Below are positions 1 through 6,800 of a DNA stretch of 8,201 nt, one piece after another. How positions within the stretch are numbered: the first letter of the stretch is position 1; each line of letters opens with the position of its first letter. The notes below the pieces were generated by a model that was not told the DNA's origin, did not search any database, and saw nothing but the letters and a program-made list of their open reading frames with translations. The DNA comes from Sphingomonadales bacterium. Lineage in GTDB: Bacteria; Pseudomonadota; Alphaproteobacteria; Sphingomonadales; Sphingomonadaceae. The stretch is taken from positions 1-8,201 of the forward strand of contig JAIYAA010000299.1 in assembly GCA_027489295.1 (NCBI GenBank), read 5' to 3'. Both the position numbers and the translations under genes were made by a program.

Positions 1-860
1 CGGCTGTGGACGATGACCAGCTCGCCCACCCGGTCCATCAGCTCGTCGAGCCGTTCGGCGGGCACGCGGACGCTCTCGCCCGCCTTGGGCGCGGCCTTGG
101 CCGGGCCGGCGGCCTCGGGCGTGGCGGCCGTCGCTGCAACCGGCGCGTCCGCGACCTCGGCGGGCGCTTCCGCTTCGCCGCCGAGTTCCTCGATCACCAG
201 CTCCATGTCGTCCATCACGAACAGGAACACGTCGTCGATATCGTCGCGCGACACGTCGCCGAACAGTTCGACGTCCCAGCCGATATGGCATTCGACCGGG
301 TTCAGGTCGGCGAGCGGCGGCAGCCGGTCGGTGCGCGCGGCGATGGTGCAGTCGCCCAAGCTCCGCAGCTCGTCGAGCAGCATCAAGGGATTGGTGCCGT
401 TGGCCATGCTCTCGGGCGGCAGGTAGAAGCGCAGCCGCCAGCCCTTGCGCGCAGGGGCGGCGGGCGCGGGCGCGGGCGCGCCGGCGGCGGCATCGACCTC
501 GCGCTGCAGCTCGGCGAGGATCGCGGCACCGGCCGCCTCGAGCCCCGCGCCGTCGCCGTCGACCAGCGCGCGCATATGGTCCTTGGCCGAGAGGATCACC
601 GCGACCAGGCCCTGGGTGGCGGGGGCCAGACCCTTGCGGACGCGGTCGAACGCAGTCTCGCAGTGATGGGTGAAGCTGGCCAGCGCGTCGAAGCCGAACA
701 TCGCGCCCGAACCCTTGAGCGTGTGCAGGCCGCGGAACACCGCGTCGATCAGGTCGCGATCGTCGAGCCGGTGGGTCAGGTCGAGCAGGCCCTGTTCGAC
801 CTGGTCGAGCAGGTCGCCGGCCTCGACCCGGAAGGCGGCGATCGGATCGCCGCCGCTCAC
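1..860 (-). CDS. cheA: Chemotaxis histidine kinase CheA, N-terminal part (cut by window edge)
   Basis: CheA autophosphorylates on a histidine in response to chemoreceptor signals and passes the phosphate to CheY/CheB. Reading from a GTG at 860, 286 codons are visible. Residues 1-120 form an HPt (P1) domain with the motif HTLKGSGAMFGF; His46 is the expected phosphorylation site. An Ala/Pro linker (about 124-137) leads to a middle domain (about 140-228, starting GWRLRFYLPPE) of the kind found between P1 and P3 in many CheA proteins. A second Ala/Pro-rich linker follows. The start of the dimerisation helix (VPAERLDELMDRVGELV, about 266-282) is visible before the edge. The ATP-binding and CheW-like domains must lie outside. 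The GTG start overlaps the stop of the receiver gene as GTGA, with AAGGTG a few bases upstream as a plausible ribosome binding site. Full-length family members are usually much longer, so this is a truncation by the window and not a broken gene. Confidence 0.95.
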   Translation of the reverse strand, partial: MSGGDPIAAFRVEAGDLLDQVEQGLLDLTHRLDDRDLIDAVFRGLHTLKGSGAMFGFDALASFTHHCETAFDRVRKGLAPATQGLVAVILSAKDHMRALVDGDGAGLEAAGAAILAELQREVDAAAGAPAPAPAAPARKGWRLRFYLPPESMANGTNPLMLLDELRSLGDCTIAARTDRLPPLADLNPVECHIGWDVELFGDVSRDDIDDVFLFVMDDMELVIEELGGEAEAPAEVADAPVAATAATPEAAGPAKAAPKAGESVRVPAERLDELMDRVGELVIVHS

Positions 861-1225
861 CGGCCGAGCACCTTGCGCGACACCTTGAGCAGCTGCTCGG
901 GGACGAAGGGCTTGACCAGCCAGCCGGTGGCGCCGGCGGCCTTGGCCTGCTGCTTCATCGCGTCATCGCTCTCGGTGGTGAGGAACAGGATCGGCGTGCC
1001 GCACTGGGCGGGGTCCTTGCGCAGCTCGCGGATCATCGTCAGCCCGTCCATGTTGGGCATGTTGAGGTCGGTGATGATCAGGTCGAACTTCGCGCCCTTG
1101 GCCTTGGCGAGCCCTTCGACGCCGTCGCCGGCCTCGGTCACGGCATAGCCGGCACCGGTCAGCGCGATCTTGATCGCCATGCGCAGGCTGGGCGAATCGT
1201 CGACGGTGAGGATCGAGGCGGTCAT
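857..1225 (-). CDS. cheY: CheY-like single-domain response regulator
   Basis: A 122-residue stand-alone receiver domain, the normal CheY length, with no output domain. The catalytic set is complete: acidic pair Asp9-Asp10, phosphoacceptor Asp53 in TDLNMPNMDGL, Thr83 in PILFLTT, and Lys105 in the LVKPF motif. It is expected to be phosphorylated by the adjacent CheA and to act on the flagellar motor or as a phosphate sink. Its ATG overlaps the stop of the upstream STAS gene as ATGA, and its own stop overlaps the GTG of cheA, so the three genes look translationally coupled. GGAGAAG just upstream is a credible ribosome binding site. The family and residues are clear. Whether this is the motor-binding CheY of the cell or one of several paralogues cannot be told from this window. 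Confidence 0.95.
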   Translation of the reverse strand: MTASILTVDDSPSLRMAIKIALTGAGYAVTEAGDGVEGLAKAKGAKFDLIITDLNMPNMDGLTMIRELRKDPAQCGTPILFLTTESDDAMKQQAKAAGATGWLVKPFVPEQLLKVSRKVLGR

Positions 1226-1527
1226 TGAACAGCTTCTCCGTGAAACCAGAAATCGAGATCTTGGGGGCTGGGAGCGGCCAGGAACCCGGCGCGCTCGAGC
1301 AGCGCCGCCACCGGCGCAGGCGCTGGCGAACGCAGCCGCACCACACGACCCGCCGCCTCCGCCGCCGTGCGCAGCGCCTGAAGCAGCTGGAGTAGGCTGA
1401 GGTCGGCGTCTTCCACTGCGCCAAGATCGATCTCGATCGCTTCGTCCGTCTCCAATGTCGCCAGCAGCGCGGTGTGGAAGGGACGGCTATTCATCAGGGT
1501 GATGGAGGTGGGTGCTGCTAATGCCAT
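1222..1527 (-). CDS. STAS-domain protein, first gene of the chemotaxis operon
   Basis: A 101-residue small acidic protein with the fold signature of a STAS (anti-sigma-factor-antagonist-like) domain: strand IEIDLGAVEDADLSLLQLL, an amphipathic helix (about 45-59), strand GRVVRLRSPAP, and a final helix VAALLERAGF. Such small STAS proteins commonly sit at the head of chemotaxis operons, but their exact role there is poorly defined. The segment E39-D40-A41-D42 aligns with the D-x-S/T-G phosphorylation loop of SpoIIAA-type proteins. By this alignment the phosphorylatable Ser/Thr is replaced by Ala41, so regulation by a SpoIIAB-like kinase is unlikely (inference). The start at 1527 has no strong Shine-Dalgarno sequence. 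Met12 is an alternative start but would remove the first predicted strand. The stop overlaps the following ATG as ATGA. Confidence 0.82.
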   Translation of the reverse strand: MALAAPTSITLMNSRPFHTALLATLETDEAIEIDLGAVEDADLSLLQLLQALRTAAEAAGRVVRLRSPAPAPVAALLERAGFLAAPSPQDLDFWFHGEAVQ

Positions 1528-1554
1528 CGTTTGTAGTCCGTAGGTATTTTCTCA

Positions 1555-1576
1555 AAGCTACGTAGTGCTACGTAAC
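1555..1576 (-). promoter_or_regulatory. Direct repeat TACGTAGC x2, candidate regulator site upstream of the STAS-cheY-cheA operon
   Basis: On the plus strand GCTACGTA occurs at 1557-1564 and again at 1567-1574, giving an exact 8-bp direct repeat with a 10-bp period, one helical turn. Each copy contains the palindrome TACGTA. On the minus strand the repeat reads TACGTAGC twice, centred about 40 bases upstream of the STAS start codon. TACGTAG resembles sites bound by FixJ/NarL/LuxR-type response regulators. The similarity is by eye and no regulator is encoded here. Confidence 0.4.
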
Positions 1577-1865
1577 TTCGAAAGTCCGTCTCCTATCTTG
1601 GAACTATTGTAGAGGCGTTTTCGACAATGCAGGCGGTCATCTTGAATTTGTCTGCCGATGCTTGGTGAAGGGAGACGGTAAAACTTTAAGGTGAAAATCT
1701 ATGTACCGAAATCTACAGTAAAACTCCGGTTAACATTGGAGTCGTCCTTCCCGGCTGGGGCGTGCAATCTGTCGGCGTGCTTGCACAAGGCTTGTCGAAC
1801 GGCACGCGCGGCCGTGGGCAGGCCAGTCTGGGCGCGCCGATGGCGATCGGTCGGTCGCGGGGGTG

Positions 1866-1882
1866 GCCGGCTTTGTGCCGGC
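1866..1882 (-). terminator. Weak hairpin just downstream of the acetyltransferase stop
   Basis: GCCGGC at 1866-1871 and GCCGGC at 1877-1882 can pair across a 5-base loop to give a 6-bp GC-only stem, 15 bases beyond the stop codon of the minus-strand acetyltransferase gene. There is no T-tract after it, so it is at best a weak or factor-assisted terminator. GCCGGC is self-complementary and common in such DNA, so chance is possible. Confidence 0.25.
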
Positions 1883-1896
1883 AACCGGCGCAGGGG

Positions 1897-2421
1897 CTAG
1901 GTGTTGCGCGGTTCGGGAGCGGTGGGCCAGCGAAGGAAGCGATGGGTGGGGAAGCGCGAGGGTGCGTCCCGAAAGCCCAGCCGTACGTACCATTGCCACG
2001 CCGCGCGATTGCGGAGCTCGACATGCAGCGTGACGGCGGACGCAGCGGCGGCGACCGATGCCTGTTGCACCCATGCGACAAGCCGACCGCCGGTGCAGGC
2101 ACCTCGCGCATGCGGCAGCAGCGCGATCTCGATCAGGCGCCATTCTGGGCCGCTGCGATCCAGAGACAGGCGGCCGATGGCGCCGTGCGCCTCGTGCTCG
2201 ATCACCCAGAAATCGGCGGTCGGGCAGTGGTGACGGTAGTGATCCTGCTGGAGCCGATACTGATCGGCGACAAACGCCCGTTTCTGCGCGGCGGTCCATG
2301 GGAGCAGCGCGAGATCGGGCGCGCGGACCGTGCCGTAGAGTTCCAGGAGAAAGTGCTCGTCCCGCGGCTGCGCTGCGCGCAGATTCAGCGCTGACGGGAA
2401 GGGGGGGAGCGGCGCGGTCAT
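1897..2421 (-). CDS. GNAT-family N-acetyltransferase
   Basis: A 174-residue protein with the GNAT fold, which transfers an acetyl group from acetyl-CoA to an amine. Residues 12-33 (LNLRAAQPRDEHFLLELYGT) form the first strand and helix. Residues 55-88 include the HYRHHCPTADFWVIE and GAIGRLSLDR segments. Motif A is LIEIALLPHARGACTGG (96-112) and motif B ends in NRAAWQWYVRLGF (138-150). The acetyl-CoA pyrophosphate loop, normally R/Q-x-x-G-x-G/A, here reads R106-G-A-C-T-G111, with Cys109 in place of the middle glycine. The substrate is unknown. From memory, GNATs of this subtype often occur beside tail-collar genes, which fits the neighbourhood. The start at 2421 keeps the whole fold but lacks a clear ribosome binding site; the frame is open further upstream without an ATG. 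Seven consecutive C residues on the coding strand cover codons 5-7. Confidence 0.85.
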   Translation of the reverse strand: MTAPLPPFPSALNLRAAQPRDEHFLLELYGTVRAPDLALLPWTAAQKRAFVADQYRLQQDHYRHHCPTADFWVIEHEAHGAIGRLSLDRSGPEWRLIEIALLPHARGACTGGRLVAWVQQASVAAAASAVTLHVELRNRAAWQWYVRLGFRDAPSRFPTHRFLRWPTAPEPRNT

Positions 2422-2513
2422 CGGCAGGGGCCGAAGATAATGGTCCCGGGCGATGAATCGAGGCTTTTCTCCACCGCCGCGATGTTCCAGACTACCGAAC
2501 GAAAGGAGGGCGG
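2422..2513. promoter_or_regulatory. Divergent promoter region between the acetyltransferase and DUF6916-like genes
   Basis: The two genes are transcribed away from each other across 92 bp, so both promoters should lie here. The only clear element is the ribosome binding site AAAGGAGGG at 2502-2510, three bases before the ATG at 2514. It supports the plus-strand gene and its chosen start. No convincing -35/-10 pair was recognised by eye. Confidence 0.4.
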
Positions 2514-2813
2514 ATGCAACTGGTTCGATTGGTCACTCCGGAAGATTTCGAGCCCTGGGTAGGGCGGATGGTGCGACTGAATACCGCACCGCGCCCGGTG
2601 GAAATCCTGCTCGCGCGGCTGCAACGACTTCCGCCGATTGTCGGGGCCGATTTTCGCGAGCCGTTCGAACTGATCTTCGAAACGCCGTGGCAGGTGGTGC
2701 TGGCCGACGACAATTATGAATGCGACTGTGGGCATGGTGGCCCTTACTTCATTCATCTGTCGCAGATACTGCCCAGAAAACAGACGCGGCGATACCAGGC
2801 GCTTTTCGCCTGA
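2514..2813 (+). CDS. Small DUF6916-like protein of unknown function
   Basis: A 99-residue cytoplasmic-looking protein without signal peptide or membrane segment. Its layout matches my recollection of the DUF6916 family: an N-terminal LVTPEDFEPWVGRMVRL segment, a central PVEILLARLQRLPPI strand region, the REPFELIFETP motif (48-58), and a C-terminal RYQALFA in place of the family's YEAVF-type ending. No biochemical function is known to me for that family. It is often listed beside tail-collar and GNAT genes, as here. The segment CDCGHGG (70-76) gives a Cys-x-Cys-x-His cluster that I do not associate with the family. The start at 2514 is fixed by a strong AAAGGAGGG ribosome binding site. The gene is divergent from the acetyltransferase and convergent with the tail-collar gene. 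The antisense frames here show no family resemblance. Confidence is high that it is a gene, moderate for the family. Confidence 0.75.
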   Translation: MQLVRLVTPEDFEPWVGRMVRLNTAPRPVEILLARLQRLPPIVGADFREPFELIFETPWQVVLADDNYECDCGHGGPYFIHLSQILPRKQTRRYQALFA

Positions 2814-2819
2814 GCGGTT

Positions 2820-2845
2820 CGGGAGGGGCCGGCAGGCACCTCCCG
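2820..2845. terminator. Candidate bidirectional hairpin between convergent genes
   Basis: CGGGAGG at 2820-2826 is the exact reverse complement of CCTCCCG at 2839-2845, giving a 7-bp stem with a 12-base GC-rich loop. It lies in the 59-bp gap between the stop codons of two convergent genes, where a shared terminator would be expected. There is no T-tract on either side, so the call is tentative. Confidence 0.35.
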
Positions 2846-2872
2846 CTGTCGCAACTGCGTCGATCGCCGCGC

Positions 2873-3508
2873 TTACGGCCTCTCGGGCCAGACCCCCACG
2901 GCGGCGATGATCGTCGTCACCGCGACAAAGGGCTGCAGTACCGATATCGGCTGGCTTGCGCCTGCATTGTTGACGGTGACGGTACCCTGTATGCCCCCGA
3001 CCGTGCCAGACACGCCTGCCAGCGGGACCTGCTGCGCGCCCGGCAGACTGGCGTTGGCGGCCGGCACATAGAGCGTCGGGGTGGTATCGGCATCCGATGG
3101 CGTGCCGAGATAGGCACCTGACGCCGGCGCCGAGACCTGATGATTGAAGTCCAGCCCGCTGATCGCAGTCAGCGCTCCCGTGAAGCTCGCGCCACTGCTG
3201 GGCGCAAAGCTGGCGCTATGGTTGTGCTGGGGCAACTGGGCCAGAGTGAGGCTATATTGCTCGACGCCACCGGACTGTCCATCCTGTCGGGGAGTGAGGC
3301 CGGGGCCGTTGCCAGACCCCATCAGAACCCGGCCACGTGCATCGGGTAGTGCAAACTGGGTCGAGCCATTGCCGCCAAAGGCATTCCCCAACAGCGCGAA
3401 CAATGCCTGGTTCTGCGTAACCTGCATCACGGTGCCATTGCAGAGCAGCCAATTTACCGGCGCATAGTGAAACCCCACCTGCATGATCTGGCCAATGAAC
3501 GGATCCAT
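2873..3508 (-). CDS. Phage tail collar-domain protein (microcystin-dependent-protein family)
   Basis: A 211-residue protein with an N-terminal phage tail collar domain (residues 1-70: FIGQIMQVGF, PVNWLLCNG, ALFALLGNAFGGNG, FALPDARGRV). After it come the family's GQSGGVEQYSLTLAQLPQHNH segment (77-97), a variable middle, and the C-terminal ISVLQPFVAVTTIIAAVGVWP, matching the usual LQPY-IA-GIFP ending. These stand-alone bacterial homologues are annotated MdpB or tail fibre protein. No other phage gene is present, so this is not evidence of a prophage. The cellular role is not established; a surface or fibre-tip role is often assumed from the phage domain. There is no signal peptide. The ATG at 3508 is preceded by a purine-rich AGGGAGGGG ribosome binding site. 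It is divergent from the giant Ig-like gene and convergent with the DUF6916-like gene. Confidence 0.92.
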   Translation of the reverse strand: MDPFIGQIMQVGFHYAPVNWLLCNGTVMQVTQNQALFALLGNAFGGNGSTQFALPDARGRVLMGSGNGPGLTPRQDGQSGGVEQYSLTLAQLPQHNHSASFAPSSGASFTGALTAISGLDFNHQVSAPASGAYLGTPSDADTTPTLYVPAANASLPGAQQVPLAGVSGTVGGIQGTVTVNNAGASQPISVLQPFVAVTTIIAAVGVWPERP

Positions 3509-3833
3509 GCTCCCCTCCCTTGAAAGCGGCTAGTCAGAAGGCATTCCGGTACTATCCGTGAAAATTATGTCTGGAAGCCTCAGCGCCGTCTTGTTCAACA
3601 GCAATGATGATTCGGCAAGTGGTTGATGAAAAATTAAAATGACGTCTGGTACCTGCGCCTTGCGCTGCAACATCTACTACGTGTGTTGATATATCCCTCG
3701 GAATCGATAAATGTTTTCTCACAAGCATACCCCGTTCGAGTCGCATCTATAAATATTAGCGGCAAAGTAATGCCGATACAGATGGTTGGCGGGCATGGGC
3801 AGTCCGAATGGACCTGTTCGTGAAGGGGTATTC
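3509..3833. promoter_or_regulatory. AT-richer divergent control region between the tail-collar and giant Ig-like genes
   Basis: This 325-bp gap carries no convincing gene; short open frames in it resemble nothing known. It is visibly richer in A and T than the genes on both sides and must hold the promoters of two divergent genes. TATAAATATT at 3748-3757 is a possible -10 region for the rightward gene, which would give a leader of roughly 75 bases, but no matching -35 was found. CTACTACGTG near 3675-3684 shares the TACGT core of the repeat upstream of the chemotaxis operon. GAAGGGG at 3822-3828 is the ribosome binding site of the rightward gene. Confidence 0.5.
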
Positions 3834-6800
3834 ATGAAGTTTAACATCGGCTGTATTTTGCGTGACCTGCTGCTTCGCAAGGTGTCTTGCGTCAGCGGCG
3901 CGGTCGTCGCTACTGCCGCTGGCGCCGTGCTTCTGGTGCCTGCTTCCGCCCATGCGCAGAGCAGCGGGTGCATGGCCGTCAACGACGGCCTGATGAATAT
4001 GCGATCGGTGTATGTGAACGGCGCTGCCCAGCCGACCTCGACGGCCGGCTATGTGGCGTCGGGCAGCACGGGCGTGACCAGCGCGGTCATCTCGATGATC
4101 CGGATGTCGCTGAGCTATAACGATTCGATCGCCACCAGCTATGTGCCCGACAACAGTACCGCTCTTTCGTTCACCATCGGCGATCAACTGACCTTCGTGG
4201 CCTCGCTTGAGTCGGGGCTCAGCGGGACCGGCACGTCCCGCGTTCGCTTTCGGAACAATCTGTCGCTGACCGACACCAACGGCACGCAGAAGCAGTTCAC
4301 GGCCAGCGATACGTCGACGAAAACGTCGAGCTACACGATCAATTCCGCACTGCAAGAAATCGGTGTGTACACAAGCAATGTTGGAAATGCCGGGGTAACG
4401 GCCGTGGTCAACGCCACGGTTACTTGCATTCCCTTCATCGATTCCAGCCTCTCGCTTGGCGTCTCGATGTCGCATGTCGGCACGCCGCAGCAGGGCGGGA
4501 CGGTCGATTACACGATCACGCCGAGCGCCAGTGGCGCCAACACAGGCACGAACCTGGCGTTGGCGTTCAGCCTGCCGTCCGGCATGACCTTCAATTCGGG
4601 CAGCGGGGCGGGATGGAGCTGCACGTCCACGCGCTGCGTCTATTCAAATACGATTGCCAATGGCGCAAGCGGCAATCCGCTTACCTTGCGCCTGAACATC
4701 GCCTCGAATGCCGCGAGCAGCCTCACCCCCAGTGTGACGCTGACCGGCGGCAATGCAGCGGCTTCGGCGACGGCCAGCGATCCGACCTCGATCGTCGTCG
4801 TCCAGACCCCTGCCTCGGTTTCGATCACGGGCGGCAACAACCAGACCGCATCGGTCGGTGCTGCATTCGCATCGCCGCTCAGCGTGACCGTGCGCGACGG
4901 GTCGAACGCGATCATCGCGAACAGCTCGGTCACCTTCACGGCGCCGGGGTCGGGCGCTAGCGGTACCTTCTCCAACAGCAGCAATAGCATCACCGTCACC
5001 ACCGACGGATCCGGGGTTGCCAGCGCCGGAACGTTCACCGCGAACAGCACCGGCGGCGCCTATACCGTCACGGCGACTGCGGGATCGGTCTCTTCAACCT
5101 TCAGCCTCACCAACAGCGCGGTCGTCGCACCCAGCGTCACCGGCCTGTCCCCCACCGGTGGCCCCACGACCGGCGGTACCACCGTGGTCCTCACCGGCAC
5201 AGGATTTACCGGCGCCACCGCCGTCAGCTTCGGCGGGAACGCCGCATCGGGCTTCACGGTCGAAAGCGCGACCCAGATCCGGGCCACCGCACCGGCGTCG
5301 AGCGCCGGCACCGTCGACGTGACGGTCACCACGCCCAGCGGCACCAGCGCCACCGGGGCTGCGGCCCAATTCACCTACGCCACGCCGCCGACCACACCGA
5401 CCCTCACCTCCACCCCCGCGGCGGTGACCAACAGCACCAGCGCCACCTTCCAGTTCACCGTGGCGAGCGGGTCGGCCGAATGTGCGATCGATGGGGGATC
5501 CTTCGCCAGTTGTACCAGCCCGAAGACCTATACCGGCCTGGCGGACGGCAGCCACAGCTTCCAGGTGCGTGCGACCAGTGTCGGCGGCACCAGCACCGCG
5601 GCCAGCTATAGCTGGACCGTGGATGCCACCGCGCCCGCGGCGCCGGTGGTCTCCACGCCGGCGGACTCGTCCGAACGGGTCGTCACCGACCGGGCGGTGA
5701 GCGGGACGGCCGAGGCCGACGCCACCCTTACCGTGTATCTCGACGGTAGTGCCGACGGTACGACGACCAGTGACGGCAGCGGTGCATGGACCTACACGCT
5801 GACCGCGCTCACGGCGGGCGCGCATAGCGTCAAGGCGCGGGCAGCCGATGCCGCCGGCAACAGCTCCGCCGATTCCGCGGTGCGAAGCTTCACGGCGTAC
5901 AGCGCACTGACCGCGACCCAAGCCTACACCTCGATCACCGCCACCGCCAACACGACGACGTTCAATGCGCTCCTCGCGGTCACGGCATCCGGCGGCAAGA
6001 CGCCTCGCACGTTCGCGATCAGCGGCGGCACCCTGCCGACCGGGGTCACCTTCGATACGTCGACCGGCGCGCTGAACGGCACGCCGACAACGAGCCTTGC
6101 TGCCACCAGCTTCACGATCACTGTCACCGACGCGCTGGCGCAGACGGCCAGCAAGAGCGTGCTGCTGACCGTCGCTTCCGATCGCGGGCAAACCCTGTCG
6201 TTTACGTCCACGGCACCAAGCGCGGCGGTGGTCGGCGGTCTCACCTATACCGCCACGGCCACCGCTTCGTCCGGGCTGACCGCGGCGCTGACGGTCGATG
6301 CAACCAGCAGCACCATCTGCACGCTTTCGGGCAGCACCGTGAGTTTCATCGGTGCCGGCACCTGCACGATCAACGCGAACCAGGCCGGCAACACCAGCTA
6401 CGATGCCGCACCGCAAGTCCAGCAGAGCTTCACCGTATCGCGCGGCAGCCAGACGATCGGTTTCACCTCGACGGCGCCAAGCGCAGCGGTGGTCGGCGGT
6501 ACCACCTACGCGCCGACGGCGACGGCAACCTCGGGTCTGACCGTAAACCTGACGGTGGATTCTTCCAGCAGCAGCGTGTGTTCGATCGTTGGGGGGGTGG
6601 TAAGCTTCGCCGGCGTCGGCACTTGCCGGCTGAATGCCGATCAGGCCGGCGATGCCAATTATAATGCGGCAATTCAGGTGCAGCAGAGCTTTGTCGTCGG
6701 GCTCGCGTCACAGACAATCAGCTTCACCTCCACGGCGCCGAGCGCGGCGGTGGTCGGTGGTGCCAGCTATACGCCGGCGGCGACGGCCACTTCGGGTCTC

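Larger units (their letters stand above)
1528..1896. other. Intergenic region between the acetyltransferase gene and the chemotaxis operon
   Basis: This 369-bp stretch holds no convincing gene. The part next to the STAS gene (about 1528-1745) is clearly richer in A and T than the flanking genes and should carry the operon promoter. TACAAT on the minus strand, within about 1603-1612, is a possible -10 element, but no well-spaced -35 goes with it. GTAAAACT occurs twice, at 1678-1685 and 1718-1725, 40 bases apart. From about 1745 on, the DNA returns to high GC and may be the 3' untranslated part of the acetyltransferase transcript or decayed coding DNA. Confidence 0.5.

Noticed and set aside
6..1148. 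Plus-strand open frame of about 380 codons at the left end
   Set aside because: It is the complement of cheA and cheY, both with full catalytic motifs on the minus strand; its product resembles nothing.
1691..1900. Small plus-strand frame starting GTG 1691 with a purine-rich stretch ahead
   Set aside because: Only the first codons look protein-like; the rest is Arg/Gly-rich GC-driven sequence, and it ends in the 3' end of the convergent acetyltransferase gene.
2418..2756. Minus-strand frame of 112 codons overlapping the DUF6916-like gene
   Set aside because: The plus-strand frame has a strong ribosome binding site and family motifs; the minus frame has neither.
2873..3508. Prophage remnant suggested by the tail-collar gene
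   Set aside because: No other phage gene, integrase or attachment site is present; stand-alone collar-domain proteins are common in bacterial chromosomes.
3552..3746. Minus-strand frame of 64 codons in the divergent intergenic region
   Set aside because: No ribosome binding site, no recognisable domain, and placed in an AT-rich control region.
5094..6416. Long minus-strand open frame of about 440 codons opposite the giant gene
   Set aside because: Arg/Gly/Ala-rich low-complexity product with no domain; a side effect of high-GC codon use in the Ser/Thr/Ala/Gly-rich plus-strand gene, which has clear domains.
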